A stretch of DNA of 64,000 bases from Trichococcus palustris (GTDB lineage Bacteria; Bacillota; Bacilli; Lactobacillales; Aerococcaceae), in NCBI RefSeq assembly GCF_900114465.1, contig NZ_FOTD01000007.1:55760-119759 (forward strand), in the 5' to 3' direction. The notes beneath the pieces were generated by a model. It was not told the origin of the DNA, did not search any database, and saw nothing but the letters and a program-made list of their open reading frames with translations. A program made the translations under genes and the position numbers. Every line of letters starts with the position of its first letter. Position 1 is the stretch's first letter. This document shows, piece after piece, positions 16,901-24,688 of this stretch.

Positions 16901-18172
16901 TTATGCTTTTGGAGGTGTTCCTTCAGCATTTGCTGCAATTACATCGATTTGGACTAAAGCATCTTTAGGTAAAGCTGATACACCAACTGTTCTCCGTGCA
17001 GGAATACCACTCGGGAAGAATGTTGTGTAAACTTCGTCTACAGCATCACTATCTGCGATATTTTTAAGGAAGATATTTACTTTAACCACATCTTCCATAA
17101 CGTGGTCGACACTTTCTACAATTGCCTTGATATTTTTTAAGCACTGTTCAGCCTGCTCTTTTACACCGCCAGCCACCATTTTACCCGTTTTAGGGTCTAA
17201 AGGTAGTTGAGCTGAAAGATGATTGTAATGAGAAAATGCTACCGTTTGTGTAGACAGAGAACTTTTTGGTGCATTTTCCGTATTGTTCGCTTCTATAATG
17301 AGCCCATGTCTGTCTTCAACAACTTGTGGGGGTGTTCCATCTCCGTGTGATACCACTGCTTCAATTTGTACCAAAGCATCCATAAGTAAAGCTGAAGCTG
17401 CGACGGTTGTCCGGGCAGGGACGTAGGCTACAGCCCTGGCGATTGACGAGTCTGGGAAAAATGTTGTATAAACTTCGTTTACGGCTTCAATATCGGAGAG
17501 ATCTTTTAGGAAGATATTAATTTTAACGATATCGTCAAAAGGAACGTCGATACTTTCTAAAATTGCTTTGATATTCTTTAAGCATTGCCCAGTCTGCTCT
17601 TTTACACCGCCGGCTACCAATCTACCAGATTTGGGATCGATAGGTAATTGAGCTGAAAGATTATTGTAATGAGAAAAAGCTACCGTTTGTGCAGATAGAG
17701 AACTTGTTGGCGCATTTGCAGTATTATTTGCTAGCTTTATGAGGTCGCCTGCTTGTGGTGCATTTGGAATGGTACCTTCACCATGTGAAACAATTGCCTC
17801 AACTTGCACCAAAGCATCCATTGGTAAAGCTGCAACTGCCACTACCGTCCGTGTAGGAACATAGCTTGTAAAGAATGTCTTATAAACTTCGTCAACAGCA
17901 TCCATATCTTTGATATTCTTAACGAATACAGTGATTCTAACAATGTCGTTCATAACATGGTCGATGCTGTCTACAATTGCCTTGATATTTTTAAAGCACT
18001 GTTCAACCTGCTCTTTTACGCCACCAGCTACCAATTTCCCCGATTTTGGATCGATAGGTAATTGAGCTGAAAGATTATTGTAATGAGAGAATGCTGCCGT
18101 TTGTGAATAAGGCCCGATATTTTTTGGAGCATTCTCCGTGTTTCTTGCTAATACTGCGTTATTGCCGCTCAT
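16901..18172 (-). CDS. Triple RidA-domain fusion protein
   Basis: A 423-residue protein made of three tandem RidA/YjgF-YER057c domains (roughly 1-135, 145-280 and 295-423). Each repeat has NNLSAQLP-like (N/D)PK(S/T)G, AGGVKEQ and an arginine in (V/I)P(A/T)R, the position that binds the substrate carboxylate in RidA enamine/imine deaminases. The Tyr of the IGPYSQ motif occurs only in the first domain; domains two and three have SSLS(A/T)Q instead. Canonical RidA proteins are single domains of about 130 residues that form trimers, so this chain could be a covalent trimer. ATG 18172 is chosen because AAGGGGA precedes it by 12 nt; the longer in-frame extension has no domain. It is monocistronic with its own terminator. 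Confidence 0.88.
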   Translation of the reverse strand: MSGNNAVLARNTENAPKNIGPYSQTAAFSHYNNLSAQLPIDPKSGKLVAGGVKEQVEQCFKNIKAIVDSIDHVMNDIVRITVFVKNIKDMDAVDEVYKTFFTSYVPTRTVVAVAALPMDALVQVEAIVSHGEGTIPNAPQAGDLIKLANNTANAPTSSLSAQTVAFSHYNNLSAQLPIDPKSGRLVAGGVKEQTGQCLKNIKAILESIDVPFDDIVKINIFLKDLSDIEAVNEVYTTFFPDSSIARAVAYVPARTTVAASALLMDALVQIEAVVSHGDGTPPQVVEDRHGLIIEANNTENAPKSSLSTQTVAFSHYNHLSAQLPLDPKTGKMVAGGVKEQAEQCLKNIKAIVESVDHVMEDVVKVNIFLKNIADSDAVDEVYTTFFPSGIPARRTVGVSALPKDALVQIDVIAANAEGTPPKA

Positions 18173-18390
18173 GATAGATAGTATTCCCCTTTTAGATAAA
18201 TTTATTAACAACCCAATTCCACGCCGAAATAAAACCCTTTCATTTCTGACGAATTTCATTTTAGCACGGTAAGTAGGCAAATGAATTGGTCATTGTTCAT
18301 TATATTAGGGGGCGCTTTGTCTAAATTGACGAAACCAAACCTTTTTTCCATATTTTTGAGGTTCGGAAAAGTGACTGCAGGGTCACCTCA

Positions 18391-18434
18391 AAGAACGGTT
18401 ATCGAACGCACCTATGCGTCCAATAACCGTTCTT
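18391..18434. terminator. Hairpin terminator between pseudogene and RidA gene
   Basis: AAGAACGGTTAT pairs with its complement ATAACCGTTCTT, and ACGCA/TGCGT extends the stem inward. Short T-runs occur on both sides. It probably ends transcription from the DHFR-like pseudogene. The rest of 18173-18532 holds nothing recognisable. Confidence 0.55.
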
Positions 18435-18532
18435 GTTCTTCCTATTCACGACTACATCAAATACTTGCATCATCATTACAACGCCAACATAGCTCCAACG
18501 CCATCATTTTATAACTACCCTGGCTCCTTGGC

Positions 18533-18854
18533 TTATTTCTCTCCGACTTCCAATTGCCCAAGCACTGAATCGTTTTCTTTCACGATGTTGTACCTTATAT
18601 GCGTTCTGCCAGCCGGAAGTCCGACCAACTGGAGCCTTTCCAATTTGATATCCCTATCATCAATCGATTCAAATGACTGAAAACCCGTCTTTAAAAATAA
18701 GGGGATGATATCAACGTGCAATTCATCGGCCAAACCGGTTCTTAAACAGAGTTGGGTTGTCAGAGCGCTGCCTATGAATAGTCACATCCTTATCCCCGGC
18801 CGTAGCTTTAGCTTGGAGAATTGCGGTCTCAACTCCGTTTGTGATAAAAGTAAA
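18533..18854 (-). pseudogene. Dihydrofolate reductase (RibD C-terminal) family remnant
   Basis: The minus strand encodes the C-terminal half of a DHFR-like protein in two frames. Upstream it reads FTFITNGVETAILQAKATAGDKDVT, then, after a shift near 18771-18785, IGSALTTQLCLRTGLADELHVDI, continuing to RLQLVGLPAGRTHIRYNI and a stop at 18533. The GDKDV..G(G/S)A block and the ADELHVDI-PLFL block are typical of this family. The N-terminal half, including the substrate site, is missing. No start codon or ribosome site is present, so the gene is dead. A single sequencing error could explain the shift but not the truncation. Confidence 0.75.
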
Positions 18855-18898
18855 GGATATCCGATCTGTTCGAGGTGTTTTTTTCTATTGATATTTTA

Positions 18899-19273
18899 TC
18901 AGCTGGGATTTTTATCAATACAACCATCCATCGCCTGAACAGCCAGTTCCAACGACTTGATCCTTCTTTCCAGAAGGGTTTTCTGCGGACTGCCCGGCTT
19001 CGACTTGGCATAGATACCTTCAATCGATGGAAGCAAGCCGTCAAGCAGAATGCGGGCTTCCGCCAACTCTTCCTGGTTGTAAGGATGGGATTTTTGATTC
19101 CAAAAGTGTTCCAGCACGGCCAAGCCGATGCGAAAGGCCTTGAGCCGCTTCGTCACCAAGGTGGTGTTAGCGCCTTTCTCGGTCATACTCCTCAACGCAT
19201 TTTCGGATTTGCAGATGGTCGATCGGAAAGATTTGAATGATTCCGCTTTGATTGGTTCAGTCACGTTTTCCAT
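18899..19273 (-). CDS. Helical protein coupled to the MATE exporter
   Basis: A 124-residue, charged, all-helical soluble protein that I do not recognise. Its ATG lies inside the end of the MATE exporter gene (17-nt overlap) with GGGGA 9 nt upstream, so translation is likely coupled. No metal or nucleotide motif is visible. Its position suggests a role linked to the exporter, but that rests on context only. Confidence 0.6.
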   Translation of the reverse strand: MENVTEPIKAESFKSFRSTICKSENALRSMTEKGANTTLVTKRLKAFRIGLAVLEHFWNQKSHPYNQEELAEARILLDGLLPSIEGIYAKSKPGSPQKTLLERRIKSLELAVQAMDGCIDKNPS

Positions 19274-20585
19274 AAGCAATGGTCCCCTTTTCGGTTACAG
19301 CGGCTAAATAAATCGAAAAGCCGGCAACGATCAGCTCCGTCAGCACAAACGCCGACCAGATGCCCGTCATTCCCCAAATATTACTCAATACGATCGCCAT
19401 CGGCACAATGATTGCCAATCCTCTCAGAATGGAAATCATGAAGGCTGCTCGTGCCTTCTCCGTGGCGCTCAGGAACATCGCCGTCACGATGTTGATCCCG
19501 ACAAAGAAGAAGCCCAAGAAATAGATCTTCATCCCATTATCCGCCAATTGCGCGATCGCAGAATCATTTTCGTTGTTGAACAAGCTTATCAGTGTAGCCG
19601 AATACGTAAATGTCCCCGCATAGATCAGGATGGCGATGAGAATAGCCGTCAGCAAGGCATATTTTTTTACCCTTTTGACCATCGAACACTTCTTCAAACC
19701 GTAGTATTTACTGACAAGTGGCTGCACGCCTTGCCCCAATCCATTGAAGATCGCAATCGCCACAAAGGCAATATTAGCGACAATGCCGTAGGCGGCAATG
19801 CCTTTGTTTCCTTCGAGCCCTAAAATCAACAGATTGAATGTCGTCATCACGACCGCGGAGGACACTTCCATGATAAAAGTTGAAGAGCCCAGATTGAGGA
19901 TATCCATAACTGCAGGCCTAGTCATTTTGTGTTTCAGGAATGCTGGCCTGCTTTTCTTTCCTGCGAAGTGAAGCGAGAGGATGCCCAAACTGATTATCGG
20001 CGCAAGGCTTGTCGCAAACGCGGCACCGAACATGCCCATTTTAAACGGAAAGAGGAAAATGTAGTCCATGATGACATTTGCAAAACTGCCGGTTACCATC
20101 GCCGTCATGGCCAGTTTGGGATTGTTGTCGTTCCTGACAAAAGTGAGCACAGTATTGTTCAGGATAAAAAACGGCGCAAAGGTTAAGATTGTAGTCATGA
20201 ATGTCCTTGTCAAAGGTAAAATGACCGCATCCGCTCCTAAAACCGAAGACAGAGCTCTTGATCCAAATAAACCAAGCACGATGAGCATCAGGCCTATCAG
20301 GGAGCCTAGCTTGAGGGCTCCCGAAAATATCCATTCCGCCTCTTCCTTCTTATTTTGTGATTTCAGTATGCTGAAGCGGGTGGCCCCGCCGATACCGATC
20401 ATCAGGCCGATGCCGTGAACGAGGCTGAAGACAGGAATGGCAAAATTCAGCGCCGCAATGCCGTTGGCCCCCAGTGCTTTCGCTATAAAGAACGTGTCGG
20501 CTAAAATATAAAACGATACGCCGATCATCCCCAAAATATTCAGGCTGACGTATTTCGAAAAGTCCCTCAGTATTGATTTTTCCAT
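19257..20585 (-). CDS. MATE family efflux transporter
   Basis: A 442-residue membrane protein with twelve helices, exchanging Na+ or H+ for cationic drugs or metabolites. The N-terminal block (LNILGMIGVSFYILADTFFIAKALG) and GLGQGVQPLVSKYYGLKK are typical of MATE proteins of the DinF/NorM superfamily. Substrate unknown. Ribosome site GGAAGGGG lies just before the ATG. Its leader folds into a terminator (20605-20664), so expression is probably switched by attenuation. Confidence 0.9.
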   Translation of the reverse strand: MEKSILRDFSKYVSLNILGMIGVSFYILADTFFIAKALGANGIAALNFAIPVFSLVHGIGLMIGIGGATRFSILKSQNKKEEAEWIFSGALKLGSLIGLMLIVLGLFGSRALSSVLGADAVILPLTRTFMTTILTFAPFFILNNTVLTFVRNDNNPKLAMTAMVTGSFANVIMDYIFLFPFKMGMFGAAFATSLAPIISLGILSLHFAGKKSRPAFLKHKMTRPAVMDILNLGSSTFIMEVSSAVVMTTFNLLILGLEGNKGIAAYGIVANIAFVAIAIFNGLGQGVQPLVSKYYGLKKCSMVKRVKKYALLTAILIAILIYAGTFTYSATLISLFNNENDSAIAQLADNGMKIYFLGFFFVGINIVTAMFLSATEKARAAFMISILRGLAIIVPMAIVLSNIWGMTGIWSAFVLTELIVAGFSIYLAAVTEKGTIAYGKRD

Positions 20586-20604
20586 GTTGCATTCCCCTTC
20601 CGGA

Positions 20605-20689
20605 ACAAAAAAGGTGCCCCGAAAACATTCCTTCCGAGACCTACGGAATGTTTCTGAACACCTTATACTCTTTACCCGGTGGCAAAGAG
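20605..20689 (-). promoter_or_regulatory. Attenuator leader of the MATE exporter gene
   Basis: In transcript order the leader holds a hairpin CTCTTTGCC-ACC-GGGTAAAGAG (20689-20668). It is followed by a two-layer stem: AAGGTG pairs with CACCTT outside, and GAAACATTCC with GGAATGTTTTC inside. Six T (20612-20607) come next, then the MATE ribosome site. This is an intrinsic terminator placed between promoter and gene. I recognise no known riboswitch and no clear leader peptide. Confidence 0.75.
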
Positions 20690-20718
20690 AGGATTGTCTA
20701 TTTTATTGATATCATTCG

Positions 20719-20747
20719 ATTATAATTTTTTGGAGACGGATTGTCAA
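20719..20747 (-). promoter_or_regulatory. Promoter of the MATE exporter gene
   Basis: A consensus sigma-A promoter on the minus strand: TTGACA (20742-20747), 17-nt spacer, TATAAT (20719-20724). Transcription would start near 20712, giving a leader of about 127 nt that contains the attenuator. Confidence 0.85.
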
Positions 20748-20764
20748 TTCATGTGGGTATTAAG

Positions 20765-20800
20765 ATAAATAGGCTGTGTGAAAGACAGGCTATTTATCTC
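20765..20800 (-). terminator. Hairpin at the truA stop codon
   Basis: AGATAAATAGGCTG pairs with the complementary CAGGCTATTTATCT. The stem overlaps the truA stop codon and lacks a long T-run, so its strength is uncertain. Confidence 0.5.
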
Positions 20801-21549
20801 ATTTCTGAACTTTTGTAATAAACTTCATCCAGGAACAGTCCTTGAGAAGGCACCGTCATCCCGGCATCGCTTCTGATCCCGCTCTCGAAGATGGCGTCGA
20901 TATAGTCCGGTTCCATCGTCCCTGCCCCGATTTCCAGGATCGTGCCCATCATGATTCTGACCATGTTGTAGAGGAAGCCTTCCCCTACAAACGCAAAGTG
21001 CAGCAGATTGCCTTCCCTCTGGATCGTGATTTCATTGATCGTCCTGACCGTCGATTTTTTCGACTTCTTCAGTGAAGAGAAACCGATGAAGTCATGGGTT
21101 CCGACAAGCTTGCTGCAAGCCTCGTTCATCCTGTCGACATCAAGATGTCCAGGGTAAAGGTAGCTGTAATGGTACCCAAATGCGGACGGTACGGCAGCAT
21201 TCCAGACATGATAGCTGTATTTCTTTGCGGCGGCATGGTACCGGGCATGGAACCTTTCCGGAACCTCCTCCAGCTCTTTGACGACAATATCGCGCGGGAG
21301 ATAACGGATCAGGTAGTCCTGCATCTCCGCCAAATCCATGTTGGATGTCGTCTTGAAATTGGCTACTTGTCCCTTGGCATGGGCTCCGGCATCCGTCCGC
21401 CCCGAGCCTATGATTTCAATCTTGGTTCCCGTCATTACCGACAGGATATTTTCTATTTTGCCTTGAATGGTTTTGTCCGAATCCCCGAGCCTTTGCCAGC
21501 CTAGGTATCTGCCGCCATCATATTCGATTGTCATTTTTATATTTCTCAT
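20794..21549 (-). CDS. truA: tRNA pseudouridine(38-40) synthase
   Basis: A 251-residue enzyme that converts uridines 38, 39 and 40 of the tRNA anticodon arm to pseudouridine. The catalytic Asp53 lies in GSGRTDAGAHAKGQ. YEYDGG-like start residues, the FIGFSSLK and GEGFLYNMVRIMMGT motifs complete the TruA signature. Length is normal. The ATG at 21549 has GAGGG upstream, better than the in-frame ATG further up. In many Firmicutes truA follows ecfT; here it stands alone. Confidence 0.95.
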   Translation of the reverse strand: MRNIKMTIEYDGGRYLGWQRLGDSDKTIQGKIENILSVMTGTKIEIIGSGRTDAGAHAKGQVANFKTTSNMDLAEMQDYLIRYLPRDIVVKELEEVPERFHARYHAAAKKYSYHVWNAAVPSAFGYHYSYLYPGHLDVDRMNEACSKLVGTHDFIGFSSLKKSKKSTVRTINEITIQREGNLLHFAFVGEGFLYNMVRIMMGTILEIGAGTMEPDYIDAIFESGIRSDAGMTVPSQGLFLDEVYYKSSEMR

Positions 21550-21780
21550 TCTATCCCTCTTAATCATCTGATTTTGTTCATCTTCTCAGGCATGTACTTC
21601 ACGTATTATACCGAATATCATTCCGGTTTGGCGAATTTTCGCAGAATGTTCACAACAAAAGCCAACATAGCTGATGTTATCTTCGATTTATGAATATTCT
21701 TCCTCGTCATAATTATCATAGGCAAGCTTAGGGGCGGCGCAAGACTACTTTTTAAAGTAGTTAGCGACACCTCTTATTTA

Positions 21781-21809
21781 TTGATATACCTAAGAGTTCT
21801 AGGTATAAT
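21781..21809 (+). promoter_or_regulatory. padR promoter with overlapping inverted-repeat operator
   Basis: TTGATA (21781-21786), 17-nt spacer and TATAAT (21804-21809) form a good promoter. The arms ATACCTA (21786-21792) and TAGGTAT (21800-21806) form an inverted repeat across spacer and -10. A further half-site TTAGGTAT lies at 21826-21833. This is what autoregulation by PadR would look like. Upstream, 21733-21775 contains a hairpin with ACTACTTT/AAAGTAGT arms. Confidence 0.75.
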
Positions 21810-21845
21810 GTCATCATAAGAAAAATTAGGTATGGTGGGGATTTT

Positions 21846-22172
21846 ATGAATGTATCGAAAGATTTGGTTGCCGCCTCTGCGACCCCGCTCATTTTAACTA
21901 TTCTCAAGGATAATGACAGTTATGGATATGCCATTATCAAACGCGTGAAGGAAATGTCCAGGAATCAACTAATCTGGACGGAAGGCATGTTGTATCCGGT
22001 ATTGCATCGTTTGGAAGAGAAGCAGTTAATTGAATCTTATTGGGATAAATCAGAAGCGGGTAGGCAGCGTAAATACTACAGGATTAAAGATTCGGGTTTA
22101 GAAGAGTTGGAATTGCTAAGACAGCAATGGGAAGTGGTCCATGCAGCTCTCACTCGGACATGGAACGAATAG
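21846..22172 (+). CDS. PadR family transcriptional regulator
   Basis: A 108-residue PadR-type winged-helix protein of the short PadR-s2 group. LILTILKDNDSYGYAIIKRV is the first helix-turn-helix part, and LIWTEGMLYPVLHRLEEKQLIESYW contains the recognition helix and wing. The following gene, 23 nt downstream, encodes a membrane protein with a permease-prefix domain, a classic pairing in Firmicutes. These regulators usually repress their own operon and respond to antibiotics or envelope stress. The inverted repeat over its promoter fits autoregulation. Confidence 0.9.
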   Translation: MNVSKDLVAASATPLILTILKDNDSYGYAIIKRVKEMSRNQLIWTEGMLYPVLHRLEEKQLIESYWDKSEAGRQRKYYRIKDSGLEELELLRQQWEVVHAALTRTWNE

Positions 22173-22195
22173 GTTATTTATAAGGAGGGGACAAT

Positions 22196-23551
22196 ATGTT
22201 TGAATTGGAAACACAGATTCAGTTGTGGCGCGATCATTTGAGCGCCCGTGGTAATTTCACTGGTGAAGATATTATCGAGTTAGAGGATCATTTGCGGGAT
22301 GAAATCGAGGAGTTAATGACAAGGGGACTTACCCCGGATGAATCATTTTTAATTAGTGTTAAACGTTTAGGCAATGTAGATGCGGTTTCAAAGGAATTTG
22401 CCAAAGTGAATAGCGAAAACCTGTGGAAACATCTATTAGTAGATCCGGTGGATAGTACGGCAAAAAAAGAAAGTAGACGCGATATTGCTCTGGTAGTCAT
22501 TTTTACGCTGCTGGCAGGGACATTGATCAAAATTCCAGAGTTGTTTGGATTTGGACTTAATGATCCAGGTGCCGAATATTTCTATTTTAAAAACATGAGC
22601 CTGTTTATTCTGCCTTTTATCGCAGCGTTTTTCCTTATCAAGAGAAAAGCTGCCAGGAAAACATGGGCAACTATTATCGTAGTTTTTATCATTGCGGCAT
22701 TGATTATAAATATCTATCCGTCATTTCCTCCCTATAATACAGAAATTTTAAGCATTCTACATTTACCGTTATTTTTGTGGTTAATCGTTGGAGTGGCATA
22801 TGTAGGCAGGCAGTGGCAAAGCAGTCAAGGCAGGATGAATTTTATACGCTTTACAGGTGAAATGGTGGTCTACGGTGTCTTGGTGTCTGCGGGAATATTG
22901 GCCTTAGGTTTATTCACGCTGATGATATTCAAAGCCATCCAAGTCGATGCCGGAAAATTCCTGGAGAATTATTATTTTTATTATGGAGCCTGCGGAGCAG
23001 TCCTGATAACCGGTTATTTGGTTGAAGCAAAGAAAAGCATAGTTGAAAATTTTGCGCCTATCTTAGCCAAAATATTCAGTCCGTTATTCTTGGCAATTAT
23101 GGTTGCGTTCTTAGCAGTGATGATCAGTACCGGTAAGAGCCCCTTTATGGAACGAGAATTTTTAATAACATTTGATATTATGCTCGCTTTGGTATTGGGA
23201 TTGGTTTTATTCGTTATTTCGTCACGCAATAACCGACAACCGGCAAACCTGTTTGATTATTTGAATCTGGCTTTAATAATTGTAGCATTCATTATCGATG
23301 GGGTTGCTTTATCTGCCATTATTTTCCGCTTGTCGGCCTTTGGTGTAACCCCTAATAAGCTTGCAGCTTTGGGAGAAAATCTGCTTTTATTGGGTAACTT
23401 AGGAGGCCTTGCGTGGCTTTATGTGCTGTATTTCAAGAAGAAATGCGATTTTATTAAGCTAGAAAAATGGCAGACCGGTTATTTGTATGTTTATTTCATC
23501 TGGACTGGGATTGTAGCGTTCCTGTTTCCTATTCTTTTTGGATTTAAATAA
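22196..23551 (+). CDS. Permease-prefix-domain membrane protein
   Basis: A 451-residue membrane protein. Residues 1-85 form the soluble helical permease prefix domain (LWRDHLSARG, DIIELEDHLRDEIEEL, TPDESFLISVKRLG). About ten hydrophobic helices follow. It has no ABC ATPase or catalytic motif. Such proteins are co-transcribed with PadR-s2 regulators; their function is unknown, with envelope stress suggested. RBS AAGGAGGGG sits before the ATG. Confidence 0.8.
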   Translation: MFELETQIQLWRDHLSARGNFTGEDIIELEDHLRDEIEELMTRGLTPDESFLISVKRLGNVDAVSKEFAKVNSENLWKHLLVDPVDSTAKKESRRDIALVVIFTLLAGTLIKIPELFGFGLNDPGAEYFYFKNMSLFILPFIAAFFLIKRKAARKTWATIIVVFIIAALIINIYPSFPPYNTEILSILHLPLFLWLIVGVAYVGRQWQSSQGRMNFIRFTGEMVVYGVLVSAGILALGLFTLMIFKAIQVDAGKFLENYYFYYGACGAVLITGYLVEAKKSIVENFAPILAKIFSPLFLAIMVAFLAVMISTGKSPFMEREFLITFDIMLALVLGLVLFVISSRNNRQPANLFDYLNLALIIVAFIIDGVALSAIIFRLSAFGVTPNKLAALGENLLLLGNLGGLAWLYVLYFKKKCDFIKLEKWQTGYLYVYFIWTGIVAFLFPILFGFK

Positions 23552-23577
23552 TTTGTTGCGTTTCATGTACACAAAAC

Positions 23578-23630
23578 AGGGGGTGTCACAAAACTACTTT
23601 TTCATAGTTTTGTGACACCCCCCTTCTTTT
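23578..23630 (+). terminator. Intrinsic terminator of the PadR operon
   Basis: A perfect stem of 17-18 bp (GGGGGTGTCACAAAACTA and its complement) ends in CTTCTTTT on the plus strand. Confidence 0.9.
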
Positions 23631-23686
23631 AATAGCACTTTTAAGCACATCTAAATTATGGAGCAGATTCCTCTTATCGTTCTGTT

Positions 23687-24475
23687 CTATATCAGTCTGT
23701 CTTTGCGGAAGCCTGCCGTCATAAAACGCCATGCCACTTTTCGGTTTGTCAGCCAAGCAATCTGGGCGTCATTTTTGGTGTTGCTCAGTATTCTCGGTAC
23801 AAAATATTTTGCAACCGTAGCCGGTTTATCGGCCAATATATTGAATGTCTTTCTGAACTTCTCATCTGCGACGACCTGAGACTGCTCACCGTCAGGCGTT
23901 TTTGTGATAAAATCAGTCAGCATCATGCCCGGCGACAACCGCCCCGCTATTACATTGGTACCCTCCAGTTCCTTGGCGAGCCCTTTCATAAAGTACGTTA
24001 AGGCGTGCTTGGTGGTGCCGTACAATATTGTTTTTACCTGTATCATGTTGTTTGAGCCAAGACCCTCCATGCTGTAAATCGCGCCATGCCCCTGCTTTAG
24101 CATTCCCGTTGCCGCAATCTGTGAACCGTATATCATACCAATAAGATTGGTCTTAATAATATTTTCGGTGTCTGTTTCGCCCGTTTCCCACGAAAACAGG
24201 TGCGGCGTATTTTGCCCCGCGTTATTGATCCATATGTCTATCTCGCCCCATTGCGCCAAAGAAGCGTCCCAAAGTTTTTGCAGATCTGCTTTTTCCTGGA
24301 CGTTGCATGAGACATAGATGTATTTCCCCTCAAAGGGCGACAGTTCACTCTGAGTTGCTTCCGCAGGCGTTTCACCCCTGCCGGACAGCGTAACATTACA
24401 TCCGGATCGCAGAAACTCGGTTGCCATAGAAAAACCAAGGCCACGTGTACTACCTGTTATCACAATGTTTTTCAT
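23687..24475 (-). CDS. Short-chain dehydrogenase/reductase
   Basis: A 262-residue SDR. TGSTRGLGF (residues 7-15) is the cofactor loop, NNAGQN follows, the catalytic Ser is replaced in context by MEGLG, and YGTTKHAL carries the Tyr and Lys. The usual serine before YxxxK is not obvious, so activity could be atypical. The C-terminal 45 residues are longer and basic, as in chlorophyll-reductase-like SDRs. RBS CGGAGG precedes the ATG. It is unlinked to the SDR at 12776. Confidence 0.8.
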   Translation of the reverse strand: MKNIVITGSTRGLGFSMATEFLRSGCNVTLSGRGETPAEATQSELSPFEGKYIYVSCNVQEKADLQKLWDASLAQWGEIDIWINNAGQNTPHLFSWETGETDTENIIKTNLIGMIYGSQIAATGMLKQGHGAIYSMEGLGSNNMIQVKTILYGTTKHALTYFMKGLAKELEGTNVIAGRLSPGMMLTDFITKTPDGEQSQVVADEKFRKTFNILADKPATVAKYFVPRILSNTKNDAQIAWLTNRKVAWRFMTAGFRKDRLI

Positions 24476-24627
24476 AAAATACCTCCGTTATTTTGCATTC
24501 AGCTATTCCCGAACAGGCAGGAGATTCCCCTCTTTTACGCCGTCAAAACCGTTCTTTGCAACAGAAGCTTGTAACCGCTCTCTTTATAATTTATTATACC
24601 ATACAGCTATAGTATGTCAGTGCGCAC

Positions 24628-24676
24628 AAAAAGCCGCAACGACTGTCATCATTCATGACTGTCCTTGCGGCTTTTT
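24628..24676. terminator. Bidirectional terminator between rlmD and SDR gene
   Basis: AAAAAGCCGCAACGACTGTCA pairs with a near-perfect complement that ends in five T. It serves the minus-strand rlmD, which stops at 24689. Confidence 0.85.
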
Positions 24677-24688
24677 ACTTTATTCTAA

